A stretch of DNA of 64,000 nucleotides from positions 27,844 to 91,843 of the forward strand of contig JAKSZP010012192.1 in NCBI GenBank assembly GCA_022478985.1, given 5' to 3'. The notes beneath the pieces are model-generated. The model saw only the letters and a list, made by a program, of their open reading frames with translations, had not been told where the DNA came from and ran no database searches. Source of the stretch: Massospora cicadina (Eukaryota; Entomophthoromycota; Entomophthoromycetes; Entomophthorales; Entomophthoraceae). This document shows, one piece after another, positions 33,716-44,489 of this stretch (position 1 is the first letter of the stretch; each line of letters begins with the position of its first letter). Made by a program: the position numbers and the translations under genes.

Positions 33716-34375
33716 TAACTACTGGTAAAAGTGTTTTTATTAGTGAATTCTTAGGGTAATTTATAATGGTAATTCGGCGCCTGACCTCAGTTGGCACCTC
33801 AATAGTGAAATGGCAGCCATTGCCTTGAATTACCCATCATTATCTCATCAGTGATGGTTTTCCCCATCTTGGCTAGGGTTCCGTTATTGGATATTCTCAT
33901 GATCTAAAACAGAAAAGTCAGAAAACATGCCCCCAACGTTTTCCTCTCAATCCCAGTGAACCAACTATATTTGGAAAGCGACCTGCTTAGGTAATGGGAT
34001 TTGTTACCCATTAAGGCAGGTCATGAACCAACTGATTGATTTACTAGTTGCAGGCAGAATTACTCGTCTCACAACTTGATCCTTAAATTCTCGATTGGTT
34101 GGTGATGAAACCCAACTGATCCCAAATGGTACACCTGATAGTTGATCAACTATCAGATTCCCTATTTTGTTGAAAACTCTGCCCAATGAGATCTTATGAA
34201 TTCATCTTGATCAATCCCCAATTTATCTGACCCAGGCGAATAACCTAAAATCCTCCAAACATTGTTACCCTGAAATCAGGGTCTTCTAATATCCAATTCA
34301 CTTCGCTTAATGGAATTATCCCCTAGTGATCCCTCATAATCTAGTCAGCTAGGAATATGGGCAAAAATACCAACA

Positions 34376-34925
34376 GGGGTGCCCTGGAACACCAGGAGGA
34401 TGGTAGCTGCTACTTCAGATTCAGCTTCACTTAAGAAGCTGAGATCAAACTATCCCTTGAAGGGGTGGAAGCTAATGAAGCTGTAGGCTGTATAACAGTT
34501 TAGGCAAATTTGATAATGGCTTTATCAGAATAAGGGCACCAACTTACCATATTCAATCCAAAGGCCAATTTACATGTCGCTCTGGGGGAGCACAAGGGGG
34601 CAATGTGGCACCGCCTGAGTTTGGGTGAGATATAAAGCTAAGTCCTTAGGCAGGACATAGCGTGCTGAAGAATTTGGAGGGCTAGCTGATCCAGTCCAAG
34701 AACATTTTGGCAATTTCAAAAAACATTAGGAGGTGGCGCACCACTGCCCCACATGGGGGCAGCGGGCGTCAAATGCATTGACATATATGACTTTAATAGA
34801 GTGATGAAGAGTTAAGCTGTTTTTACTAAATTTTAAACTGTAATTAAACCAAAAGTGAGCGAATTGAGAGAGAGTCTCTATAAGATTTTTAGAATTCCCA
34901 GAGATATAGAAGGGTGTCAATTTTC
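34376..34925 (-). pseudogene. OLE-E: N-terminal piece of the interrupted ORF1-only element
   Basis: On the minus strand it starts in the 5' region (about 34925-34770), then TPAAPMWGSGAPPPN (about 34765), QAVPHCPLVLPQSDM (about 34600), IEYGKLVP, and SEAESEVAATILLVFQGTP, ending exactly at the Gypsy2 boundary. OLE-C continues with PLPTTQ. The equivalent N-terminus in OLE-F reads TPAAPVWGSSENHPAFSVC. A few stops are present. Its 5' end truncates the left LTR of Gypsy3 copy 2. Confidence 0.7.
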
Positions 34926-37171
34926 ATAGTCATCATGGTGGCATCTTTGTCATCATAATAAAAACCTCTTTGCTCTGCAGGTTTCAATTTTTATGGGGGT
35001 TTTATCCTGACTGTCTGATAGATTTCCAAGGCTGTTATCATATGAAAAATATTCAGCTCCATTATCTGCAATTCAATCATGCATATCAAATCTTTAGGCG
35101 TTGTTAGACTGGCGGAGTTTCTTCAAGAGGATGAGGAATTGTTATCCAGTTTATTTGCCATGTATTTATGAAAGAAGGACACGATACTTTGATACAATTA
35201 TTTAAGAAAAAGCAGACTAAAGAGGGGCCCTGTATATACTATACATCTCAGATTTTTTATAATTAGTTAATAAAAAAGTATGAAATATCAAAAAACAGAA
35301 GATTTGACTATTATAATCATAATCTTTAACGAAAGCTATAAAATTATTACTTGAAGTATAGATATGGATCTCAAAGCTTTCTTTTACCCATATTATATAC
35401 TAATATTTTTAAGTATGAACTCTATATCAGCTTTCTTATCATATAGTGAATATTTTATACCAACATATGTAGTAATAAGCAAATAAGGGATAGTCTCTAA
35501 ATTGAAGTAGCAACCATCATAAAAAAATCTAAAAATCTAGTTTTTTTATTTATCTTATAATTAAAATGGGTCAGTTACCCAAACTTATTATAAGCTCAGA
35601 CTTGTCCCAAATAGTATAATGTTCATTATCTCATCTTTCATCTATTTTAGTCAATAAATAGCTTATAATTTAAAATTAATAAGTTATCAAGACATCTTTT
35701 TATCAATTAATTTTTCACTATACACCTCAAGTACAAATGTGTTATCTACCTTTACAACAGTCCTCATTATCTCAGCAGTATTTTCTAAATAATTTTAGAT
35801 TCTCTCTAAATTTTTTTGATAATTACTGGTTTCATTATTCCTGAAAAATGGCTCATTGGTAAACTTCATCACATAATTGATTTTTGAAACTCATAGTTTG
35901 ATTTACTCTCTGCTATATTTGTAAGAAAAATGCATCTAAATACTAATGCTACTCATATAATATCTCATTAACCTTATACCCTATTATAAACTTATTTCTG
36001 AATTCATTTACCTCGTTTTTTATCGTTGTAAAATGATAAAGCACCATGATATTTTATTTTTTGCAAATGTAGCTTTTTAAAGCAACTAAAAACTCTGTGG
36101 AGGAGTCATCATCTTTTCTATCTGATGATTAGCCCACACTTTTCTTTACTTCTACTCTTATAATTACTTAAGCTACTTTACTATTACCTATCAACCTGAA
36201 ATTATGTACATTATAAATTTCATCTGTACTCTCTATCTATGTTGGTGTTTAATATATATTTTCATAGTATACTATTGATTATAGCTTTTTTACATGTTAT
36301 TTTATATAGGGACTTAAGATGGATATTATTTAGCTTACTTATGGATTCAAACTTAACTGTTGCATATTTGAAAGCTTTTTTTCTATAAGCCTTTTGATCT
36401 ATCTTAAAATATTACTACTAATAATCTTTTTTAAAGCTTAAAGGCCACCCTGGTAGCGGCATCTTTAATAAGAATTTTTATTTTTTTGATTTTATCAAAT
36501 AATAAAATATGGTTCAAAACAATTTAAATGGCATTTTTAGAACTCACCAAAGAGATTGTAACAATGTATAAAGCTTTTACAACTACCATTTTGTCATACA
36601 CTTTACTTAAATCATGACTAAAGCAGATTGGAAAGTTATTATATCCAAAATAAAATCAAGACAGTAAAGAGCTTAAAAATCTTTGATGGGATTGAAGAAT
36701 TCAACTTATTAATATAGTTAAAAAGGCTAGTGTTGGCTGTACCTCACTTAGAAATACATCACCATGTATATTTTTATAAACTTTATAAGAAATTTACCTT
36801 TTAGGCTACATTCCCTGTCATCAAGTTATTGTGATTGTTTATATTAGGTTGTGAGATGTTAGATTAACTTAGTATCTGTTGATTTGGTCTGCCCACCATA
36901 GTAGTCAAAGCTCATTATCATTACATATAATGATATTTCTTTAGTCACTAGGAAAAACTTTCAATCAACATATTTCACCACTGCATCTGTACCAACCTGT
37001 AGTATTAAGTTACTATTGGTTACCACGCCTTGCACCTCCAAATAAGGGTCTCTATTATATAATAGCATTTATTACCCATGCTACTCTACAGTGTCTATAG
37101 AATAAAGATATTCAAATTTATTAATATAGATTTTATATTATAGATAAACAATAACCCCTCATCCAAATCTA

Positions 37172-37345
37172 ATTGCTCAATAAAATTAACCAAAAACCAT
37201 TAACCACTCAGCTAAAACTAACTGAACTTATCAAATCAACCAATAACTAATCACCCTCAAAGCTAATTGTGTCCTATCAATTTGACCAAAAGCCATCATT
37301 TACTCAGTCATACAAAATAAATCTATCAAATCAATCAATTAAGAC
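37172..37345. repeat. Degenerate ~50-bp tandem repeat, about 3.5 units
   Basis: Units begin near 37172, 37227, 37273 and 37321. They share CTATCAAATCAACCAA, then CATTAACCACTCAG and AGCTAA-like blocks, with many changes. It is visible by eye only. Confidence 0.45.
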
Positions 37346-37871
37346 CAAAATGCAACTCAAAACATTAATCTATATTGGAAATTATTGTGTAGTGAATTGT
37401 CTTCCAAAAACTAAATCAACTTCTATTTAACTTGCCAAAAGTATTTTATTAATTAAAGGAACCAAATTAATAAGGTTATTTTTTTAATTATATAAACCTA
37501 ACATACAGATACCTGTGCATCATTACGTTACTTAAAGTTTATTAGAAGATAAGCTCATACTGACATAGCCTATAGGCTGTTCCAGCACTTTTTTGAGCTA
37601 CTCGGACTAACAGCTTTGCTGTTGGCCTTATGGATGGTGAGCTGATTATCCTAACCATACTTTACTCTACTTAAAACTTAAACACTGGTTTTTAATTAGT
37701 TTCAAGTGAGTAATTTGGTGAATTGTGAGTTAATGTTTGCCAATTATCACACACTTGCCCAAATAAAGTGAACCTTTTAGACTCAATAGTTTCAGGTTCA
37801 ATATTAATTGCCAATTTTCCAACCCACTCACCTAAATTGATTTAACCTATTAGAATCAAAGGTTTCATAAG

Positions 37872-37926
37872 TCAGTCATACAGTACGTCAGTATGTCAGT
37901 ATGTCAATATGTCAGTACGTCAGTGA
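37872..37926. repeat. 8-bp microsatellite-like repeat GTCAGTAT/GTCAGTAC
   Basis: About six consecutive 8-bp units (TACGTCAG, TATGTCAG, TATGTCAA, ...) alternating GTCAGTAT and GTCAGTAC. Confidence 0.85.
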
Positions 37927-39639
37927 ATGTGTTTTATCAAGTAGATGGTCAAATCTTAATCCCCACAAGTGCTACTCTCAAACCAAATGTAGTTATTGCC
38001 TTGACCTGAGCTTATATGATCTTTTATAATAAAACTTATATCAACTTGTTTCTTCACACGCCAGCTTAAACTCATTCTTAGCAGGTTTGTCTACTTAACT
38101 TAGCCAATCACCGGTGTCTTAGGTGTACTATTATGATTTCTGTTATTATGTAAAGAGCCCCAGGTCAAAGCCTTATAACTCCTATCTTTCTAAATTATCA
38201 TTAAACTGACCCAAAATCTCTCAGTGCTATTAGATTATAAGATATGTTTTCATTATGAAGCCATTCATCTTAATTATATAAGGAATGGACTGTCTTTTGT
38301 AAGGTGATTTTGTTCTTACAAAACTAGTTTAGATTACAAGTACCAAGGACATCAAAAGAATGCCCCATTTTAACAGTGATTGGAATAAAATAATTATTTT
38401 TGTCTAATTTCTAATAAATACCAATTCCATAATAAGGTTTTCAATTTAAGGTCATTGTTTATAGACAGTAATTTTTGTGTTTGTGTGCAAGTTAACCTGT
38501 GAAATTAAAATCCAATTTTTAAGCATTTACTAACATCTGGTGATAACTATATGCGACATTTTTTGCAGCTATATACAAATAGATCCTAAACTTTGAACCC
38601 TGTTGAATTTTTTGCTGGATCAGCCATCTTTGATCCCCAGAATCATATTACTGTAACTTCATCAACTGATATAAATTTACAGCCACCATTGCATAATCAC
38701 AGTTAATATATTAAAGCACCAGGACTTAACAACTTATATAGCAGAAATTATGGAAAAGAAATTCCGCCTTCTTTATCATTTACAAAAAAACTGGATTTAA
38801 TAGTGCCTTTAACTCTAATTTCTATTTTATAGATTAGTTTTTTGTATCACATAATTTAAAATGTGAGTTCATGAATCAAAAGACTTGAATTGGCGCCTTT
38901 TGGTTACTAATAAGAATTAAAAAGCCTGAAATCCAGTTTAAGGCTAAGCATCACTAGGTCTAAAGCATACTAAAACATGTCTACCAGTAATTTGAATTTA
39001 AAAAGTAAATGTTTATAAGTTCATGCTATAATCATTCAATGAACCTGACCTGCACTATTTCATTAGCTAATCCAACTGATTCAGAACTTATAGGCGACAA
39101 AAAGAAATTGCGCCAATCTTACCTACAATTGTTTTATTACCACTAAGGGCTTTACAAACTGAACAATACTCAGAAAGGTTTCAATCTTCCTGCATCAAAA
39201 TTTTACTAATGATGATCCCATAAAACGCCATTTCAGCATCTGCTAACTTAACTAAGGTGGCTAATATGACAATTGGTGGTTGCGTTGTAAAAAGATCATA
39301 CATCAAGAGACGTTCTAAACTAACAGAGAGTCCTATTAATTCCTTAATGACTGACTCTTCTATTGCTACCCGTTGTAGCAAATATGGCTGGGGTCAAAAC
39401 TTTTTTACCTGCTGGCAATAGCTTTGTTGACGCTCCCTTGTATTATTGACATAACTTTGGTATGCTGGCCTAAGACACAACGGAATACTTAACTAACAAC
39501 TTTACTGGAGTTATCAGTAACCAAGGCATCCTTCTCACGAGTGTCTATAACTTAAAGCCCATAAAAGGTTACCAGTGATCTCTCTGCTTAAATCCTATAT
39601 TTGAAAAGCAAAAGGCTAACTTAATATACTGAATGTAAG

Positions 39640-40555
39640 TCTTCTAAAATTAAGTAAAAAGAAGTGTTCTTATTTTTTTAGTTATAAACCAAGAAACTTA
39701 CTGTAAGAAAATGGGTTTGTGTTACAGCAATAGAGAATCTCTTCAGGAAATTAATATGATCTCTTCTTGATTTCTGCTTTGATAGCGTCATTCATTTAAC
39801 TTAATCAAAGATTTCATGAGATCTATCTTGCGGTGGCATCTCTGAACCAGGATCTATGGTGATCCATGTGTAATCCCACTTCTGGGTTAAGAGTGGAAAC
39901 ACCGCCTCTATATATTGCTTTGTTACTCAATTTTTTATTGTGCTGATTATATTACATTTTTTAATGGCGCCGTTCTTTAACGTCAATCTTTAAGGGTGAA
40001 GCTAACCTTGGTAATTGGTTGGTTGCCCAATCAAGTGATATTTGGATTTAAGATCAATTGTTTTTGTTAGGTAACTAACTTTGGATGGGCCTTCATTGAA
40101 AATTCATCATTGAAAGAATTGCTTGGAATCCATAAACTATCTGATTTTTGCAAATTATCCCAGCAAAGGTATAAATGGGGCAAATTCTCATAGTTAATTG
40201 GCGTCACATTTTTCATCATTATCATCAGGTTTTAAATTGTTTTTCTCTTTTTATTAACAAGTTCCTTTGGTCGACATCATCCTGACCATTTTCATATTGT
40301 TAAGATCATTGTGGTCTATAATTGTAAGGTAATTATGCTTGTCCACATTTCAATCTTAAATAAAAATAGTTTTGGTAGTTTTATCCAAAAGTTACTTTGA
40401 GAGGGCAATGGTCTACATTAAGTTTTATTTGTGGTTGTATTCACAACAATTTACCACAATACAAGAATGAAGGAAGGAAAATTTTACTTGGAGTAACTTT
40501 TAAGGGCTTTTAATAAAAGTAAAAAATTAAAAAGTCTAACTAGCCTACGCCTACA
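39640..40555 (-). repeat. Gypsy3-2 right LTR, degraded
   Basis: Aligns with both LTRs of Gypsy3-1: CTTGATTTCTGCTTTGATAG (about 39765), a CTTGCGGTGG block (about 39826) and a CTCTATATATTGC box (about 39906). No primer-binding site survives beside it. OLE-F begins at its right end. Confidence 0.5.
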
Positions 40556-41291
40556 ACACCATTCAGTACTGATGATCTCAGATTCTACGCCAGCTGCTCC
40601 TGTGTGGGGCAGCAGCGAAAACCACCCAGCTTTTTCTGTCTGTTGAGAAAATTCACTTGAACTGGCTTGTTCAGTCCCACCAAATCTTCAGGTCGGTTCA
40701 TCCCTCCCAAGGATCTCGTCATCCACCTGGCGTGCCCAGGCAGTGCCTCATAATCCACTTGTTCTCCCCCAATCCCAGCTGCGTTTTGTCCTTCAGGTCA
40801 AATATGAGGAATCGTTCCCATACAATGAGAAAGCCATTATTGATTTGGCCCAGGTGAGATGCTGCCAGCCAATATTATAAGATTTTATGCCCCTATAAGG
40901 GGTATTTTGAACTAGGCTTCAATTAAGAAACTGAAGCCGCCAATGTGGCCACCATTCCCATGAATTTCCAGGGCACCACTATTACACAACGTGCACCTGG
41001 CTCCCCACAAGCACCACTATGGTGGTTCAGTTCACAGGGTTGCCCACTCACCTTACCCCAATTTGCTCCATCATGAGTTGATGGAAGGTTTAGCCACATA
41101 AAGCTGTAATCCCATCCTTCAGTTTGTGGTCCCCAATGGGGCCGCTTTCCTCACTGGGCCTCAGGCCTTCGTCATGATTAGACCAGAATTTAATAAATTT
41201 GCTCAATTGTTACCCTCAATGCCATATTTCCTTATGGTCCTGACCACTCATTCTGGGCCCGCATTGAGGGTGGGCAGACCATCTGTCCATC
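40556..41291 (+). pseudogene. OLE-F: N-terminal half of an ORF1-only element, cut by Gypsy2 LTR
   Basis: Plus-strand frames read STPAAPVWGSSENHPAFSVC (about 40580; an in-frame stop follows at the same place as in OLE-A), QAVPHNPLVLPQSQLRF and YEESFPYNEKAIIDLAQ (40735-40855). After frameshifts they continue HHELMEGLAT (about 41068), AFVMIRPEFNKFAQLLPSM (about 41167) and DHSFWARIEGGQTICPS (about 41240). It stops at 41291 in the first Cys pair of the knuckle, where LTR1 of the Gypsy2 array starts. The missing half is not found after 63417. Confidence 0.7.
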
Positions 41292-42406
41292 TGTAAAAAT
41301 TTATTGGGTCTAGTTCTTTGGCCAATAACCCCTATAAACTTATTACTTGCACAGACTCAGTTCTTTTAAAATTCGTCCATGCTGTACTGTTGTTGATATA
41401 ATTGCTGATAATAGTATGATGACTATTATCCATAGTGAATGGAATTCTTAGATAATGGTCCAACGCTTGGCCATTATTCCCACTCAAAATACTTGAGTTG
41501 TCTTAAAATAGGGTTTAGTTCCATCATACTGTACAACCTGATCTTCTCTGAGATTCCCTTGTAATAGTTTCTCTGGTTTGACACACAGTCGGCAGTAATC
41601 CCCTATTTGTTTCTGCTTCTTCTCTGAATCCCCGCTCAGATCCTTACCCTTTTACTTAAAGATTTTCCCAATTACTGCAAACAGCAATAATATCCCTGAG
41701 AAAGAATATAGAATTAAAATTTAATATAATTTACTACTTAAACTATATGTATAAAAACTTCTTATTTTATAATCAGTGAATTATAGGGAATTTATAGTAG
41801 AGGATTGGCGCACAACCCTCAGCTGACACCTCTTCGATGAAATGGTAGTTGTTGCCATTAAATCAACCATCCTCATCTCAGCAGTGATGGTCTTCCCCAT
41901 CCTGTATAGGATTCCGTCACTGGACATCCTTGATACCTAAACAGAAAGAGTCAGAAAGCGTGCCTTTAACCTTTTCCTCTCAATCCAAGCAAACCAATCA
42001 TATTTGGCTAGCGACCTGCTTAAGTAATGGGACTTGTTACCCATTAAGGCAGGTCATGAACCAACTGATCAATTCACTAGTTGCAGGTGGCATCACTCGC
42101 CTCACAACCTACTACTTACATTCCCAATCATTCAGTGATGAAACCCAACCAATACTAAATGTTACACCTGATAGTTAATCACTATCAGATGCCCCTATTT
42201 CATTGGAAATTCTTACCGACGAGATCTTAAGCATCTGTTTGGATTATCCTTGATGGATCTGACCAGGTGAATATCCTAAAAATCCCTGAACATAGTTACT
42301 CTGAAATCAGGGTCAACCAATTTCTAATTCACCTCACTTTAGGGAATTATCCCATAGCGATTCCTGGTAATCTAGCAGGCTGGAATATATGGCTAAAATC
42401 CCAACA
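41292..42406 (-). repeat. Gypsy2 LTR1
   Basis: 1115 bp, TGTAAAAATTTATTGGG...AAATCCCAACA on the + strand. The first ~140 bp differ from LTR2, but from about 41430 on the two are nearly identical. Confidence 0.9.
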
Positions 42407-42469
42407 CATCCCCCTCTTGCCTAGATTTCCAGCGGGAAAAGGACTGGGATAGGAGAATATCACTTTGGA

Positions 42470-44110
42470 CACTCGGTCAAATACTTCATTTACTCAAGTG
42501 GAATACAATCATCAATACTCAACGCTGCTCAGGACAACCTTTGGCGTGTGGCTCTCTTCCTCTTCCTCCTCACTACTACCTACTCAGAGCGTGGGCCTCA
42601 TAATTTACTGACATTCCAGGCTGATCAATCTACTTGTGACGATATTAGTCCCAGGATTCAGTTTTTCCCCATCAGGTATATGACCCACTGTCATATTCAA
42701 ATTCTTGGTCTGTTGTCCTCGATTACCTGATTTTCTCCTCATCCTAGTCAGAAGACTTTTGTCACTGATTTTTGTTTCATGGCACTATTAAGAATGGTTA
42801 TTTATGTTCACCCTTGTTTTTTTCTCTCATACCGCTTGGCTCATGTCATTCTTAATTTCACTCCTGGAGAGTTTATACCATTAATTTTGAGATTATTTTT
42901 TCCAAAATTTGGAGATTAATGGATTGTAGAGTGCATAATGTCAGCTTCCATATAAGTCAGACATACCTCTCTCATCCAGCTCATATGTCAAATTCCGAAT
43001 GAGTACCAAGAGCTACTAAATAGTTTGGTTGATCATGATCTTTGGCTCTTTCAGCAGATGAGTTGGGATGCATGATTGAACCTCTTCTATGGTCCTTCCA
43101 GGACTCATATGCCTAGTCTGGCACCAGCGGCTAGTCCTTCCATGGAGTTGCTGGAAATGGTAACCAATCCTTGGAATCCAGACTAGCGATCCTTTTGAAT
43201 GACTCTTGTCCAATTTTCTCTGTCATCAATTCCAGAGCTGGATTTTGAAACTCTCCTGTTTTCAGCTCCTTTTTCAGATGCACAAAACATCATCATAGAT
43301 GCTCCTGAAATTATGCCCTTCACTATTGATCACTCCTTTCTTGCCAGGTTGGACTTGCTTCCTGAGTTCCTCTTTCAACTCAGACAATATTACAAACATA
43401 CTGTCTTAGCTAATGAGCTCACCATTGGCAATAGAATTCATTTCAAACTTCCCTATTCAGAGTTGAGGGCTCAAGTCACCAAGGCTTTATCCCTAGCACA
43501 GAATCTCTCCAACTTTGGAAACATCCTAGATTAGGATACCACCGCTTATGCTTTTTGCTTTTCTGGCCATGTTCTTCAAAGTTGGGCCATAAAAGCTTCC
43601 ATCATCTCCCAGGTTTCATCATTCTTTCTGCTTCAGTTTCGGAGAAGCTCATGGTTATCACTTGCAGGATGCAATAACTCCTTGCACGAATATCTCCTTT
43701 CCAGCGCTTCCCATTGGTATCTCCCTCTGATGGCTTTAATAGGGGGCATGATTCAGCAACCCCCATCCGTATCCCTTGTTCACTGCCAGCCCATATGTCC
43801 ATTGTTCTTGACAAATCCCGTTGGCAGGCGCTCAAGACTAATCTTCCAGCTCCAGTACCATATAGGGGTTACTCTAGGTTATTTTCTGACTGCCTCTTTC
43901 TATTTTGTTGCTTCCCTCCCCATTCCAGGGTTTCATGATTGGCTTCTTCTGACATCTCAATTTCTTTTCTACTAGTCACTTTCTTGCAGGTTCTGCATCC
44001 ACTCAAAGAACTTAGTTTATAATAGGTCTAGCCCTTTCTAGCATCCAGTCTCACGTAGATTATAATGGCTATTCATTTCTACTGCAATCCATCCTCCCTC
44101 CCTCAAGAGG
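42470..44110 (+). pseudogene. Gypsy2-II antisense accessory frame (aORF), copy II
   Basis: Plus-strand frame opposite to gag-pol. Blocks: SILNAAQDNLWRVALFLFLL (about 42512), SADELGCMIEPLLWSFQDSY (about 43055), then the longest uninterrupted piece (43199-43534), with SSIPELDFETLLFSAPFSDA, APEIMPFTIDHSFLARLDLL, ELTIGNRIHFKLPYSELRAQ and VTKALSLAQNLSNFGNILD. Later come YLPLMALIGG (about 43727) and GLALSSIQSHVDYNGYSF (about 44027). The total would be roughly 500 residues. Beyond about 43310 the DNA differs strongly from copy III, yet the protein still aligns block by block. Function is unknown. No signal peptide or catalytic motif is evident. Confidence 0.65.
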
Positions 44111-44266
44111 CAACATAAGCAGAATCATCCCCAAGTCGAGGATAATCAATATTAAATAAACATTATAAAAATATATCAGTTTTTTCTATTCAGTTTAATA
44201 TTTTATAATATCATTTATCAATCTTTTATTTTTCCCTTTTTTTTCCATGAAACTTACTCTTGTTTT

Positions 44267-44449
44267 GGTTCAGCGGTCCATCTTTCTTTATTTTCCCCCA
44301 AACTGGGTCCTATGTATTCTTAAACCTATCAGATTCTATGGTTCAGAGGTCCTTTTCTTCGGACTTAACCATCTAGACTGGTTCAGAGGTCCATTTTTTT
44401 GACTTGGCCTAATCATCAGGACATGACCAACATAATGGTTCATCAGTCC
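44267..44449. repeat. GGTTCAGAGGTCC motif array, element II
   Basis: Four copies of a 13-bp motif: GGTTCAGCGGTCC (44267-44279), GGTTCAGAGGTCC (44340-44352 and 44380-44392) and GGTTCATCAGTCC (44437-44449). Spacings are 73, 40 and 57 bp; element III has 72, 38 and 55. It lies between the integrase end and the aORF, just after the position that corresponds to the Gypsy1-2 insertion in the sibling copy. Confidence 0.8.
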
Positions 44450-44489
44450 TTTAGTAACTTTTTTTTTTTTTTTCATCGATCTATCACAT

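Larger units (their letters stand above)
24533..34375 (-). mobile_element. Gypsy2 element I, complete with perfect target duplication
   Basis: A minus-strand Ty3/Gypsy element with LTRs 24533-25648 and 31709-34375 (the latter contains OLE-D). It is flanked by GGGGT (24528-24532) and GGGGT (34376-34380). Order on the minus strand: 5' LTR, primer-binding site, a shortened gag/protease region, RT, RNase H, integrase, a motif array, then an antisense accessory frame and the 3' LTR. It is inserted in OLE B+C+E. Compared with element II it lacks most of gag and the protease core. Confidence 0.9.
31709..34375 (-). repeat. Gypsy2-I 5' LTR (right), split by OLE-D
   Basis: Two parts, 31709-32156 and 33716-34375, together about 1108 bp. 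They match the left LTR continuously, except for the inserted OLE-D. It starts TGCTAAAATCTATAGG and ends CCAACA on the + strand, then the GGGGT duplication. Confidence 0.9.
35200..39600. other. AT-rich stretch without recognisable coding sequence
   Basis: About 4.4 kb of strongly A/T-rich sequence with very few open frames over 60 codons on either strand, the longest gene-poor tract in the window. It contains the degenerate tandem repeat at 37172-37345 and the 8-bp repeat at 37872-37926. I see no RNA gene and no clear similarity to the other elements. Confidence 0.5.
34930..40555 (-). mobile_element. Gypsy3 copy 2, extremely decayed and AT-rich
   Basis: The two ends identify it. 34.95-35.15 kb matches 4.06-4.33 kb of Gypsy3-1 (TGGTGGCATCTTTG, CCTCTTTGCTCTGCAGGT, CATGCATATC), and 39.6-40.3 kb matches the Gypsy3 LTR. 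Between them (35.2-39.6 kb) I find no recognisable RT, integrase or knuckle. The longest minus frame (39381-39181, 66 codons, ending FYGIIISKILMQED) lies where gag is expected but has no motif. Treating the middle as Gypsy3 is an inference; it could contain other insertions. Two tandem-repeat tracts lie inside it. Confidence 0.5.

Noticed and set aside
37872..37926. CRISPR-like array
   Set aside because: The units are 8 bp with no spacers, and the context is eukaryotic retroelement debris.
43199..43534. Homology of the aORF segment DHSFLARLDLLPEF to the OLE motif DHPFWARVERG
   Set aside because: The likeness is limited to about six residues, and the neighbouring Cys residues of the knuckle are absent. 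I regard it as coincidence.
44267..44449. Motif array as a CRISPR or centromere-type satellite
   Set aside because: Only four short motifs at uneven spacing that recur at the same place in each Gypsy2 copy, so it is an element-internal feature.
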